Shown here one piece after another: positions 11,640 through 22,698 of a stretch of 64,000 nt of DNA. Numbering within the stretch: position 1 is the first letter of the stretch; each line of letters starts with the position of its first letter. This stretch comes from Metaphire vulgaris (lineage: Eukaryota > Annelida > Clitellata > Crassiclitellata > Megascolecidae), in contig CM030832.1 in assembly GCA_018105865.1 (NCBI GenBank), positions 22,799,486 through 22,863,485 of the forward strand, in the 5' to 3' direction. Below the pieces are notes generated by a model, which was given only the letters and a program-made list of their open reading frames with translations, searched no databases and was not told the DNA's origin. Both the position numbers and the translations under genes were made by a program.

Positions 11640-12727
11640 AGATTTGGTCCATGGGTTAATACCACTCATCATCGGCGTGATTAGGCTTTCTTTCCGTGAG
11701 CAATTCAACGTATTTGAGACCCTGACTATATTTTCTATTGAATTGAACTCGGTATACAGCTATAACAATTTCTAAGGTAGTGATTAAATGAAGAAAAACA
11801 TTTAAACTTGAAAGAGCTTGCGAAATCTTTTTGTATTTAATTCAACAACCATATAAATATTGCACAATATCATTGTAAACAATAAATATATATATACACT
11901 GTATATGACACTAATAATATTACTTACACGAGACAACTTTTCGGAAAGTTGAAACACAGTTTATGTATAATGCAATTTACAAATGTCACAAAGACTTCAA
12001 ATAAAATCATGCAACATAGGTCTTCAACTGGCAGATGAGAAAATGAGATACTTGTAATGGCAAAAATTCATAAGGCACAGAAAACTATTGTTCTAGGGAA
12101 ATGATTATATATACTACTAGGTATTATGATACTAATGGAAGTACTAATTGAAGCACTAAGCATTTTAACGTGCACGAATGACTATATCTTACATATGTTC
12201 ATTAACATTCAAAATCAGTGACTGCTCAGTGATTGATTTTAATATTTTATCACAAGCATGAGATAAAAAAATAATAAAATAAATATATAAAATATTAATT
12301 CAAAAATATTAAAAGAAACTATCTTAATTATAATTATTTTGAAATTTTTATATGACAAAATCTTGAGACATCAACAAGATGCAACAAAATAAATATAATG
12401 CCAATAGGTAACTGCTCTTTATAAATGTCACCTCAATTGCAATAATCCTCAGAAATGAAGTGCAGATGTATAAATTGAAACACTTTACTTGTGCAACATC
12501 TACCTATGGACGAAGCAACGATTACAGTAAATGCCGTTAAAATATAAATAATTCAAATAGCCTAATAAAAAATACAAAATTCGAGTATACTCCAATAAAT
12601 ATAACTTTAAATAATATATAATATATGTCTCACACAACAGTTGAATATAGAGTTTTGAACATAAAAACAACAGTAAATAGTGATACTGTGGTGTCTCAAA
12701 GAGTATGAAATTAGCAATAAATTAATG
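11640..12727. other. AT-rich non-coding DNA shared with copy B
   Basis: No gene seen. The sequence matches 39480-40526 with scattered differences and small indels, so it belongs to the segmental duplication and lies 3' of the IL-17-like gene. Confidence 0.7.
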
Positions 12728-13035
12728 TCAATAAATTAATGGCGAAGAATGGAAAAAATCACTAAACTCTATTCGTACAAGACAAAAGAAGTCCACAGGG
12801 TATGTTCCGAGAGAAGAATCATGCTTACTAAGAGCAGTATTAGAAAGACAGATGAATGGGAAAGATAATAAAGGGCGACCAAGTACATCGATGTAGGATT
12901 TATACCATGAGTGGATGTTCAACACTACGGAAAAAAACAAGTATTCAACCCTGAAGATAAAAGCTCAAAAGAGTAGTGGCGTCGCTGGAGTATGGAACCT
13001 GTTTTTGGACAGAAAACCTGAGATAGAATAAATTA
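12728..13035 (+). mobile_element. LINE 3' remnant, copy A
   Basis: Degenerate LINE tail on the plus strand; readable pieces include a GRPST segment and an R-rich VASLEYGT end. The same remnant occurs at 40527-40865 in copy B, so this insertion is older than the segmental duplication. Stops and frame breaks throughout. Confidence 0.5.
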
Positions 13036-13213
13036 ATATTAAATTAAATTAGTTAATAGTTCAGAATTTAAAGTTAAACTGAAGTTTCCGAATCTCGCTT
13101 CAATCAGAAATGCCTCATTCTGAAATACCGATCAGTGTTCATGCCGTGTACCACAGTAGCACAGATAAATGAAGATTGAAATACTAAAGCCCCATTAAAA
13201 CCTTGCGAATCTC

Positions 13214-14076
13214 TTAATCGGTTGTTGGTAAACCATTTGAAACTCCTGGGGGATTTGCTGGTTGGGTTGGTGGAATGGCGAGCGTACATCCGGTTGGGAT
13301 CCGCGCCCAGTCATCAATCCACGTCACAGTTCCAGTGGATGAAGTCTGTTTCGTCTTAACTGGAACGTAGTAGTATACGTGTTCACAGACATTGCTGGTT
13401 CCGTCGATTAATCTCTTAGTACACGTGGCGACGATGAGCTTTGCTGGTTGACGGTTGGCGTCAGTGCTGATGTTGTATGTCCACGGACATACAGATCTGC
13501 TTTGGAGGTTCGACGTCGAATCTTGAAGAGTTTGGATCGACGGCGAAGTGTCTCTTTTCCGTCTGACTTTGACCGTTTCCAGAGTAGTTCCGTCTGAGCT
13601 CAACGGTATCACAGTCGTTGCTTGAACTTCATCAATTTCTCGTTCGACATCGCTTACTCCCGACCTGGCGATTAAAGAGACTAAGCAAAGTTAATCATCC
13701 CTTTTGGTTGCTTGATTGTCTACTGCAATAATCCTTCAAATGAGTGCAGTAGCCAAAATCGCTAAATAAAATAATTAATTGTTCAGAAATTTTAATAGAA
13801 TTTCGCATATAGACCCTTGTCAATGGGTCAACGCTGTGATAAAAAACATTTATTATGAAAAATATGCTAGTATGATTGTGCGATTATCTAACGATTCTTA
13901 ACGAATTCACCTAAGAAACTGTTTTGATGGGCTTTAATTCTAGCTTACCTGTCAGACGACAACTGCTGAATAAGATCGAACAGCTCTGAATTGTCGATTG
14001 GGGAATGAACAGGCACAGAGCCAATGTGAGCGACAAGGAACAGTGCACAGAATCCTAAATAGACAAAAGCAGCCAT
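13214..14076 (-). CDS. IL-17-like secreted cytokine, copy A
   Basis: Two exons: 13949-14076 (start ATG at 14076) and 13214-13664, joined by a GT-AG intron of 284 bases in phase 2; 579 bases, 192 residues. Exon 1 encodes a signal peptide (MAAFVYLGFCALFLVAHIG). Residues 77-80 are Arg-Arg-Lys-Arg, a furin-type cleavage site that would release a mature chain starting near Asp81. The mature part has the IL-17 signature: RSVCPW at 99-104, DxxRxP, an A-T-C strand, VPVK, then the PTGCTLAIPP end. Four cysteines are visible in the domain; the second Cys of the usual GCTC end is Leu here. N-I-S gives one N-glycosylation site. IL-17 family members are secreted dimers that signal through SEFIR receptors to NF-kB (family knowledge). 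Its neighbour on the left is the convergent copy A propeller gene. Confidence 0.85.
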
Positions 14077-14200
14077 CGTCCTAAACTGAAATACGTTCTA
14101 TGTATCAGATTTAACTAGAAGAAGACTTGTATTAAACAAGCGCAAATTTAAAATTTATATTCTCTATTCCGTTTAGTTGTTAACTGCTTGATCGTCAGCC

Positions 14201-14216
14201 TTTATATATATATTTC
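14201..14216 (-). promoter_or_regulatory. candidate TATA box of IL-17-like copy A
   Basis: Reading the minus strand, ATATATATATAAAGG lies about 130 bases upstream of the ATG and is conserved at the same place in copy B (about 42043-42056). About 170 further bases upstream are also well conserved between copies, including a GGGGGTCGTTGTCAG stretch. Function is inferred from position only. Confidence 0.5.
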
Positions 14217-14799
14217 ACTCACCAAATGGTGAAGTGTTGAAGAGTTCGTTTCCAGCGTATTTCCAATGACACAAATGACGACAAAAGGAAAAGGTGAGAA
14301 CTCATGTTCTTTACCCGGTTGCTCGCTGCGTCAACTGTTCTGACAACGACCCCCAGACAACGGTACCTTTCATTATTCCGTAGAATCTAACAAGCCAATA
14401 GCGAATGTAATGACACGATTGTTATGACCGAATGTAGTCGTTAAGTGACTCAATTAGGAAGACTAGTTTAACGGTTTCTTCAAGTGATAGAAATAAGTCA
14501 ACCACCCCACCCGATATAAATATAAATCCGAGTTCTGTCTAATAAGTGTTAGGCGAATGGGCGCCAAATGCACTCAATTATCGCTTGGAAAATGTACCGT
14601 ACAGGCCCAAAATCTCGGCGGCTGTACAAAGATGTCATCATTAGGGTTTAGTCATTTACTGTTGATCACTTCGAGTGTAGAGTTTGACTAATTGTGTCGT
14701 TACACCAGTTTGTTCCGTGTGCCGTTTCTTGCTGTTTTCCCCGGCTATGAGCCGTCATTATACAGGCCCACGACAAACCGCTAGCAAGCCCTCGAATCA

Positions 14800-14850
14800 G
14801 AGAGAGAGACAGTGAGAGAGACAGACAGAGAGACAGACAGACAGAGGGAG
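14800..14850. repeat. (GACA/GA)n short repeat
   Basis: A short GAGAGACAGACA run. The orthologous position in copy B (42655-42795) has expanded to about 140 bases. Confidence 0.8.
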
Positions 14851-15099
14851 AGATGAGTAGTAGGCGTAGCCTCCCTCTGAAATACGTACGCAAGAGCGGC
14901 AAAACTGACGTCAACAGTCTATTTTTCATAAGGTGTCAACTTTTGTGGAGTTTAGCATAATGCTCATTTTAGACTTATGGGTTATACAATATGCGATAGA
15001 TGGTAAGCCTATACAGGAAACATTGAGCGAAGGAATAGTCTCTAACGAACATCACTGGACTAAATAATAATGTCACCGTTGACATACTGGATAAAGCCT

Positions 15100-15470
15100 A
15101 TCTGACTATAGGCGTACACACTCAATAGGCCTATCCCTCTTAGGCAAGCCGAAGAGGTCTATCCTTTTTAAGCCTGCTGTGTGTACGAGAAAGAAAGGAA
15201 AACCCCAGACGATAGGGCGGGATGTCACTGATAATAGTCGCTTTCTATTTATTGCATGGATGTATTTAGTTAGCAGGTAAGTAAAATCTCGTGAATTTCT
15301 CGTGAAGTTCAGAATGTCAAATAGCTAGGGCCTATTGCCGAGTTCAGTGGTCAGTCGGACAAGGCCAAGTTCCAAGATTAGTCACAATGGGAGTGGGGAA
15401 GCAGCGTGTTTTAACACTGGATCTGTTAGTGCTATAACAGCGATTTTACGTCGCTTTGTTGCTCGACCAT
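15100..15470. other. right edge of duplicated block A
   Basis: Matches 43105-43530 (for example TCACAATGGGAGTGGGG and the CCTATCCCTC stretch) and then loses similarity, placing the distal limit of visible A/B homology near 15.5 kb. Non-coding as far as I can see. Confidence 0.6.
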
Positions 15471-17157
15471 TTTTGGATTTTGAAAATATTCTGCGCCACA
15501 CCTGCATGTTCTCATGCCCCCGCATTAGTATTTTTTGCACAGGTCATGTCCTAATATGGCTGTGAGAACATGGGCGTCTTTTACTAAAAAATTATTTCAA
15601 TTATGTCAGAGTCACTGCATAGTACTCCCGCTTATTAGTCACATGTGGCTGCTTAATTAATGCTTTCGTGTCACAGACTATAACGTATAAGTTCACAGGA
15701 TTATATCGCATATTCACAAACGTACGTTTAATACCACTGTTTTACCGGTCAATGTGCTTTGTGTTGATTGCAATGTTTGGCCTTCCATAGATGCTCATTT
15801 TATGCTGGATACTTAAACACTGTATGCCAATACTCATTTCTTTTCAATAAATTGAGCTGTAACTTCTGTAAGTTGACCAGAATTAATGGCATTATCATGA
15901 TTTAGTATGATAAGCTACAGTCGATGAGTGCAATAGGATAGGCTTTGATGGCGTGGGAAAGGGCCTTTCTTACCGTGCAGTGATACATAAAAAGTGCAGT
16001 GAGCGGCCTAATTGAAAATGTGTATTGTTAAAATGAGTTGTGTGCAGTGACAAATATTCATTGAAAAAGGGTCTGGTGTGGAGATATTCTACAGAGGCGC
16101 AGAACATGGCTGTTTCTTGATTAGTACTTGCATCAGGTCAGTTTTTAGTTTGGGGGAGACTTGACAGGAAACAACGGAAATTGTGCTATAGTCGGTTTGG
16201 GGCTATAGAAACTGGGCAACGACTGGTCCATGCAGTGCAACTGCTGAGCGCAGTTATAGCTCTTTAGAAAGACTGAAAACCTGGTTAAGAACTAACATGA
16301 GGCAACAGAGTCAAGTCTTGTGCCCGCAATATGCAGAACACATCGGCCACTTCTGTATATGTTTGAAGCAAATAGCACGTGAAATGAATTCGTCTCGCCG
16401 AGTGCGTTTGGACTGAGGTTTTTGAACGACGACCAATTAGAAAGTAAATCTGCAGGCAGTTGCAGACTTGCAGTGATAATTCAGTTACAGTCAAGTCAAA
16501 TATTAATATAAAAAATATCAAAGTTCAAGTCAAATCAGTCAGACACTGTAAGCCTTAATAATAATTTGCTTTGTTATGTTTTAGGCTATACTGTGCTTAT
16601 ACACCTTTTTGCAAAGGCCTCGAGTGACATCAGTTAAACCTTCTGTAGGCATCTACACGCTAAACCTGGACCATAATATCCTGTAGGTACGTACTGCGTG
16701 CGCTATGCTCTAGTTATCTGATATTGTTTGCAGTACTTACTCCTTAAAACCACGGTCCGAATACTATTGGTGATAGCTGTAGGCATTTGTGTATGGTTAG
16801 TTGAATGTTGTGCTACAGGGCCCCAATTCTTGCTGTTTAACTCAATATGGGTCCTTAAATGCAAATCGGCTAATAAGAAGGGCGCTTAGGGGTGTTCAAA
16901 AAATACAATTTTCAAAAAGTGATGCCTACTGGACGGATTGTCATGCTACTATCAATATTGAATTCAGATACACTTTTTATTTCACATTTCTATGATGTCC
17001 TGAGGTCCCTCAAAGGCCTTAAACGCATGAACCCCCAAACCATGGAAAAACTGCACAATGATTGGGACTAAATACTTCATAACTCTCTAAAATAATCATA
17101 GATATGTCATAATAGACTCATTTTGTTTGTATTATCTTTGGGCCATGTCCATAGAGT

Positions 17158-17302
17158 CAGTAGCGTGCAGAGGGGATTTGTGGGGGGCGTGGCCCCGGGC
17201 GCCGACCAGATGGAGGTGCCAAAATTGACTCGGCGACCTTCATTTTTGCTCGTCAAACATTTTTAGGCTTGGCCTCGGGCACCACCACTCTGCGCGCCAC
17301 GG
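17158..17302. mobile_element. 145-bp hAT MITE in left foldback arm
   Basis: Termini CAGTAGCGTGCAGAG and, inverted, CCGTGGCGCGCAGAG; flanking octamers CATAGAGT (17150-17157) and CATAAAGT (17303-17310) match at 7 of 8. Confidence 0.8.
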
Positions 17303-18773
17303 CATAAAGTGGCATATGTAAAGGTTCAGCTACTCTGGTGGAACAGCCACCGGATTTTTAAAAAATATTTTATCTCGCTTGCAGGCGTCATGTCCTTGAA
17401 TTGGCATTTTGGGCTGTCTGGAAGTTCGGTTAAGTACCAGGACCAGGCAATAGACTGTTGCCACATTCAAATCAACATGTGGTAGGCTACTTTGGGCAAA
17501 AAGATGCAAATCAACACAATCGAACTATGCCATCCCTGGCTGAGAGAAGTTAAGGGTCACGTTGTCCAGGAGCTGAGAAATATCTGGACACAAAGAGAAT
17601 CTGGAACCATGCCCCGTTGCGACTATCATGAATGAGCAGAGAACAATCTACTCATTCTGGGTGAAACACCTCCACGCGGGATACACCTCATGAAACCCAG
17701 AGTAATTCACCAGGCTCGATGGATGACGTGCAATTTGTATGCTGGCAAAATGTTCATGTTTCATCATCACATGTCATATGACGCTGAAATGTTTGACTCG
17801 CTTCAAAGTTTTCAGCAGCCTAATCAGGATCTCATGACCATTGATCAACTGGCTTAGTAAGCTTGACAAGCCATCCTGTGCTGATGCTCAAACTCTGAAA
17901 CAGGATATATGCGATTCTGGACCAATAAAATCGGTTAGATTCATGTCACTGTTGACTTTCGAGAATAGAGGTTTGCCCATACGAAAATGGTCCGGTACTG
18001 CTGTGTACAATTAATTACTTTGATGCACTATCCTGCTTCACCTTGCTTGTCATCGAATTGCTGAACAGGGCAAAAGGAACAGCATCCTGAGTGGCGGTAC
18101 CAACAATGGTTTTGAAGTTTTCGGATGACCACTTCAGCAACATCATGATCTACATCGCTGTAGCAAACATGTCTTTGAAGAATTGCAGGTCGTCTACTGA
18201 TGCGTCAACTGCAATGCTGGCCTTCGTCCATGCTTGCGTATGGAAGCTGATTAAAAACATATTCATTCTCTTCAGCCTGACGATCATCTCAGTGTCATAT
18301 GACATGTGATAATGAAACATGAACATTTTGCCAGCATACAAATTGCACGTCATCCATCGAGCCTGGTTAATGACTCTGGGTTTCATGAGGTGTACCCCGC
18401 GTGGAGGTGTTTCACCCAGAATGAGTAGATTGTTCTCTGCTCATTCATGATAGTCGTCACGGGGCATGGTTCCAGATTCTCTTTGTGTCCAGATATTTCT
18501 CAGCTCCTGGACAACGTGACCCTTAACTTCTCTCAGCCAGGGATGGCATAGTTCGATTGTGTTGATTTGCATCTGTTTGCCCAAAGTAGCCTACCACATG
18601 TTGATTTGAATGTGGCAACAGTCTATTGCCTGGTCCTGGTACTTAACCGAACTTCCAGACAGCCCAAAATGCCAATTCAAGGACATGACGCCTGCAAGCG
18701 AGATAAAATATTTTTTAAAAATCCGGTGGCTGTTCCACCAGAGTAGCTGAACCTTTACATATGCCACTTTATG

Positions 18774-18923
18774 CCGTGGCGCGCAGAGTGGTGGGTGCCC
18801 GAGGCCAAGCCTAAAAAATGTTTGACGAGCAAAAAAATGAAGGTCGCCGAGTCAATTTTGGCACCTCCATCTGGTCGGCGCCCGTGGCCACGCCCCCCCA
18901 CAAATCCCCTCTGCACGCTACTG
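18774..18923. mobile_element. 150-bp hAT MITE in right foldback arm
   Basis: Mirror copy of the MITE at 17158-17302, with the same one-base mismatch between its flanking octamers (ACTTATG-type on one side, ACTCTATG on the other). The shared mutation shows both copies descend from one insertion. Confidence 0.8.
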
Positions 18924-20694
18924 ACTCTATGGACACGGCCCAAAGATAATAAAAAAATGAGTCTGTTATGACATATCTATGATTATTTTAGAGAGTTATG
19001 AAGTATTTAGTCCCAATCATTGTGCAGTTTTTCCATGGTTTGGGGGTTCATGCGTTTAAGGCCTTTGAGGGACCTCAGGACATCATAGTAATGTGAAATA
19101 AAAAGTGTATCTGAATTCAATATTTATAGTAGCATGACAATCCGTCCAGTAGGCATCACTTTTTGAAAATTGTATTTTTTGAACACCCCTAAAGGGCGCT
19201 GCTGTACAATCAAACTGGATTAGTCCAATGTTCAATATTTCTTTTATTTGAGGTGACCCTATTTATTTTATTTGAGGTGATCATTTGCAAATCCTGTAAA
19301 CACAGTGGGACTTTTGATGCATATCTTTAAAATATTGTTTGTCTATGACATGGCATGCTACAATATTCTCCTAGTGATCTGAGACAACAAATCACACTTT
19401 AGTTTCTCTACTTATAAAACTGTTAGTCATTTCCGCAAATTCAACTTTAAATAGCAGCTTGGCTCTTATCTGAAATAAAGAAAAGCACGGCGCGAAGTAT
19501 ACTATGTTTGAATAGAACTATTCAGATCTATCATTGTACTGTGTGTATTATGACCATTCAATTGATAGTCTCTGTCCTAACAAAGGTAAGCATCTAATGT
19601 AATACGCCATAGGCCTCTCTCGCGTGCTTACTCGGTATTGTGAGTAGGGTCTAAGTGCTTGCGCCAAGTTAGGCTTATATAAGCAAAAAGACCTAGTCTT
19701 CAAGACAATTTGAATTCACTTATAGTTTTTGAAGTACTTGTAGTTCTTTCAACGTCTTACCCTCCTACCTGAACAATACAGGTTTGCTTGATCCTTCGTT
19801 TGAGTGCGTCAAAAAATGCCCATGGCGTTGATGTATTGTGTTGGTTAAAGCAATTATTAATGTAGAGCACGTGCCTGTGCCTGTACAACAGGAAGAGAAC
19901 ATTTAGAAATATACGAGCTTCAACAAAGAAGTTCTATTTCTATTTGATAAGTACATTTCAAAGCGGAGTGAGTTCTGCTTTTGAGCTACTTTTAATGTGG
20001 CACACAATTGAATCAGTTCAACTTCTCACTGAAGCGTAACTAAAGAATCTGGCTAAAAAAACTTAACTGGGAGAATTATAGTCGGCATAAGATTTTAAAA
20101 CACTGTTTCCATCTTAGCGCTAAAATATTATCTAAATGCTGGCTTTGTCCTTTCTTCTTCTTCTTAGGATGTTTGTTTGCTCTGTTGTATTGTGATAATG
20201 CAAAGAATCGTTCATGTGGAACATATCCTTGTGCCTATGGGCGATAGAAAGCGTACCTTGCATATATACAATCTTTTGAATGTTACCTGTGTCCAGTAAC
20301 TGATGTATATTGAAAAACGGATTGAGTTCTACTTCTGCATTAATAAGTGACTCAATTTAACGTTGACTGATCGACTGACGAAAGAACCTGAAAAAGAAAA
20401 CTTACACGACAAAATTGTCGTCGGTATGAGATTTATTTTCGTGGAATTTTTTCAGGTTGATTTGAAAAACTGCATATTTCACATCTATATCTGACGAATG
20501 GTTGTTAATATCAGATTTGCCGTTCATATTGCTTAATTAGGTCGTGTAGGAGTGAAACGTCTCCTCTGATAATCGCTATTGCTGCGGAAAACAAGCCGAT
20601 AACAGAAAGCCCCATGTTATTGAGATCCAGCTTAGACACACCATGGAGTTATTATCCCAGGAGACGGCATTACGCAATTTCTAGCTCAGGCTGC

Positions 20695-21260
20695 GTGAAG
20701 CCAGTAGCGCGTAGGGTTTGAAATATAATAACTACCCCAAATTGGGTCCGATCTTCAAAATTTTTGAACTATTCTGTTCCAATGACACCCCCTACAACTT
20801 TGCCGATCACACAAGTGAGGTCACCGCTGAAAATACTTTGCTATTGAGCTTTGAAATTTTTTTGAGAGGGGTCCTATTTTAGGTTGTACAGTGGACCCTA
20901 CCCCAATATTTTGGCACGGATGGTTAGAAAAAACAATAAAAATAATGCTAAACAACGGCGCAAACCTCATTTTTAGCTTCAATATAGCCTGAAATATATT
21001 AAATTTAAAACGTATATGTTCACAGTTCCTATGAACGCTTTATCCCAAAATTAATTACCCTGTTAAGGGGTTAATCTTGATTTCTAATATATACTACTGA
21101 GAATTTCTTAAAACATGGCAAAACATTCCCGCAGCTATCCCCCATGGCTCAGCTGATGATGTTTTGAGTGTGCCAATGTGGCTGTCGTCTGGGATTTTCC
21201 CAGCTAGTCGGCTTCAGCCAAATGACATAGAGCCGTTTCCTGGGATAATAGTTCCATGAG
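20695..21260. other. non-coding, possible degraded repeat
   Basis: CAGTAGCGCGTAGGG at about 20702 resembles a MITE end, but no partner terminus or duplication was found. No gene seen. Confidence 0.3.
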
Positions 21261-21271
21261 ACACACAGTAT

Positions 21272-21582
21272 CAGTAACGTCACTTCACGCTCTTCTTGGG
21301 GGCAAGATAATTTTGTGGTCAATTTTGACAAAATTTGGGCAATTTTTGGCCAATTGTGGGCAATTTTATGCGCAAATTTTGGGCGATTTTTTGGCAATTT
21401 TTGGCAAATGTTGGGCCAACTTTGGCAAATTTGTAAATTGTTAACATGTTTGCAATTAATTTTTTGGCAATTTTTGGCGTTTTTTGCACATTTCATATTA
21501 ATTAATTTATTTAAAACAATAAAAATTATTTCTTAATTTCTTTGGAGGAGCCACGGTCCCTACCCCTCAAATGACGCTCCTA
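21272..21582. mobile_element. hAT MITE with internal GGCAATTTTT array, copy 1
   Basis: Ends CAGTAACGTCACTTC and, inverted, TAGGAGCGTCATTTG, with octamers CACAGTAT (21264-21271) and TACAGTAT (21583-21590). The interior is an irregular tandem array of TTTTGGGCAATTTTTGGC units. A related left part occurs at 31514-31680. Confidence 0.75.
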
Positions 21583-22421
21583 TACAGTATTTTAGAAAAT
21601 TATAATCGGTTCTGGAGTATTTCAAGGATTCATCGAAAGCAACGTGGCCATAGAATAATTAATCTACGGCACTTGTGCTACGATTGCTGCGTCCTGTCTG
21701 TTGTGCACTGTCTCCAAATCTCTTATCTCAATTCCTCATTATCAAACCAAAACGGCAATATTAATCATTCACTATAGCGCTTAAACAGTGAAAAAGGGAG
21801 AAGGTTACTGTGCAGTATTAGGCCTATATGCGTCGATTATTTTCAACGATGTCCTTCTAACTAACGTTATCATAATAAACTTTAACCAAAATTCGGAATG
21901 CTAAATAAAGCTTGCATTGTGCATAACTACATCACATCGCCAGCGATTAGCTAGCCAAAATGCCAGTGCATAAAAGTAGGTAATATTACAAAAATTTCAA
22001 TTGCTACTGTAATAGCAGATTCGTGCATGTTTACATGACAATCATAACTCAGGGTGACTGCAGTAACGTGAATACAAATTAGATATACTGTACTTATAGA
22101 GAAATGCTTGATTGTTGACATTGTAGCTTTGATTGGACTTTAGTCGTAGTGCTGTGGATCGCCGTCGAATGACAGTTGACGTGAAGTATTCGTCGTAGTT
22201 AGGTTATGTTATGAAGGCTAAACGGAGTGGTTGTGGCATTAATTGTGGGTTCTGAATTAAACATTTGCAAAAGCGCGTCTTCTTGTCGTTTATAAAGTAA
22301 AACTGCAACATCATCGACATATTTTACCCTCACAGATTCAAAATTGTTTTCAAATAGAAATGTGGTATGTGTTATTTGCTAGTTTTATATTTGTTTTGTT
22401 CTATTCTAATCAGCTCGTACA

Positions 22422-22698
22422 ATGTCGACATCAGATGACAATGACAGGCTCTTGAATCGATATCACGAATTTCTGAAAGAGTCCATTGATCCAGATCATG
22501 GTCTTTTGGATAAGCTCAAAAGTAAAAATGCATTAACGAAAGAAGACATTTTAGAAGTGGAGGCTCAATCAACTTACATTCGACGAAATTCAAAACTTTT
22601 GGAATACATTTCAGCCAAGTGTAAATGCGATGACCTTCTTTCAGCACTAAGAGAATCCCGTCAATTGCACATTGCAAACTACGTTGAAGCAAATGGAG
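22422..22698 (+). CDS. exon 1: CARD domain 1, with start codon and GC donor
   Basis: Starts ATGTCGACATC. It codes for a six-helix CARD pattern of about 92 residues: RLLNRYHEFLKESI at the start, a KNALTKEDILEVE middle, then RNSKLLEYISAKC and LLSALRESRQLHIANYVEANG. The frame would stop at TAG two codons on, but the exon very likely ends at GGAG before GCAAGT, a textbook GC-type donor (AG then GCAAGT). That puts the end in phase 1 at the same codon as CARD2 and CARD3. Confidence 0.8.

Larger units (their letters stand above)
16887..19191. mobile_element. 2.3 kb foldback element, hAT-like, arms of about 0.93 kb
   Basis: Outer ends are TAGGGGTGTTCAAAAA and its inverted copy; AAGGGCGCT is duplicated on both sides (16878-16886 and 19192-19200). 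The arms run about 16887-17815 and 18255-19191 and are highly similar; about 440 bases in the middle are unique. Each arm carries the same small MITE at the same spot (17158-17302 and 18774-18923). In the right arm and centre the minus strand has a 78-residue frame (18150-18386; KPRVINQARWMTCNLYAG, then HTQAWTKASIAVDASVDDLQF) resembling a multi-copy transposon-associated family that I recall from cnidarian and insect genomes but cannot name. Confidence 0.85.
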
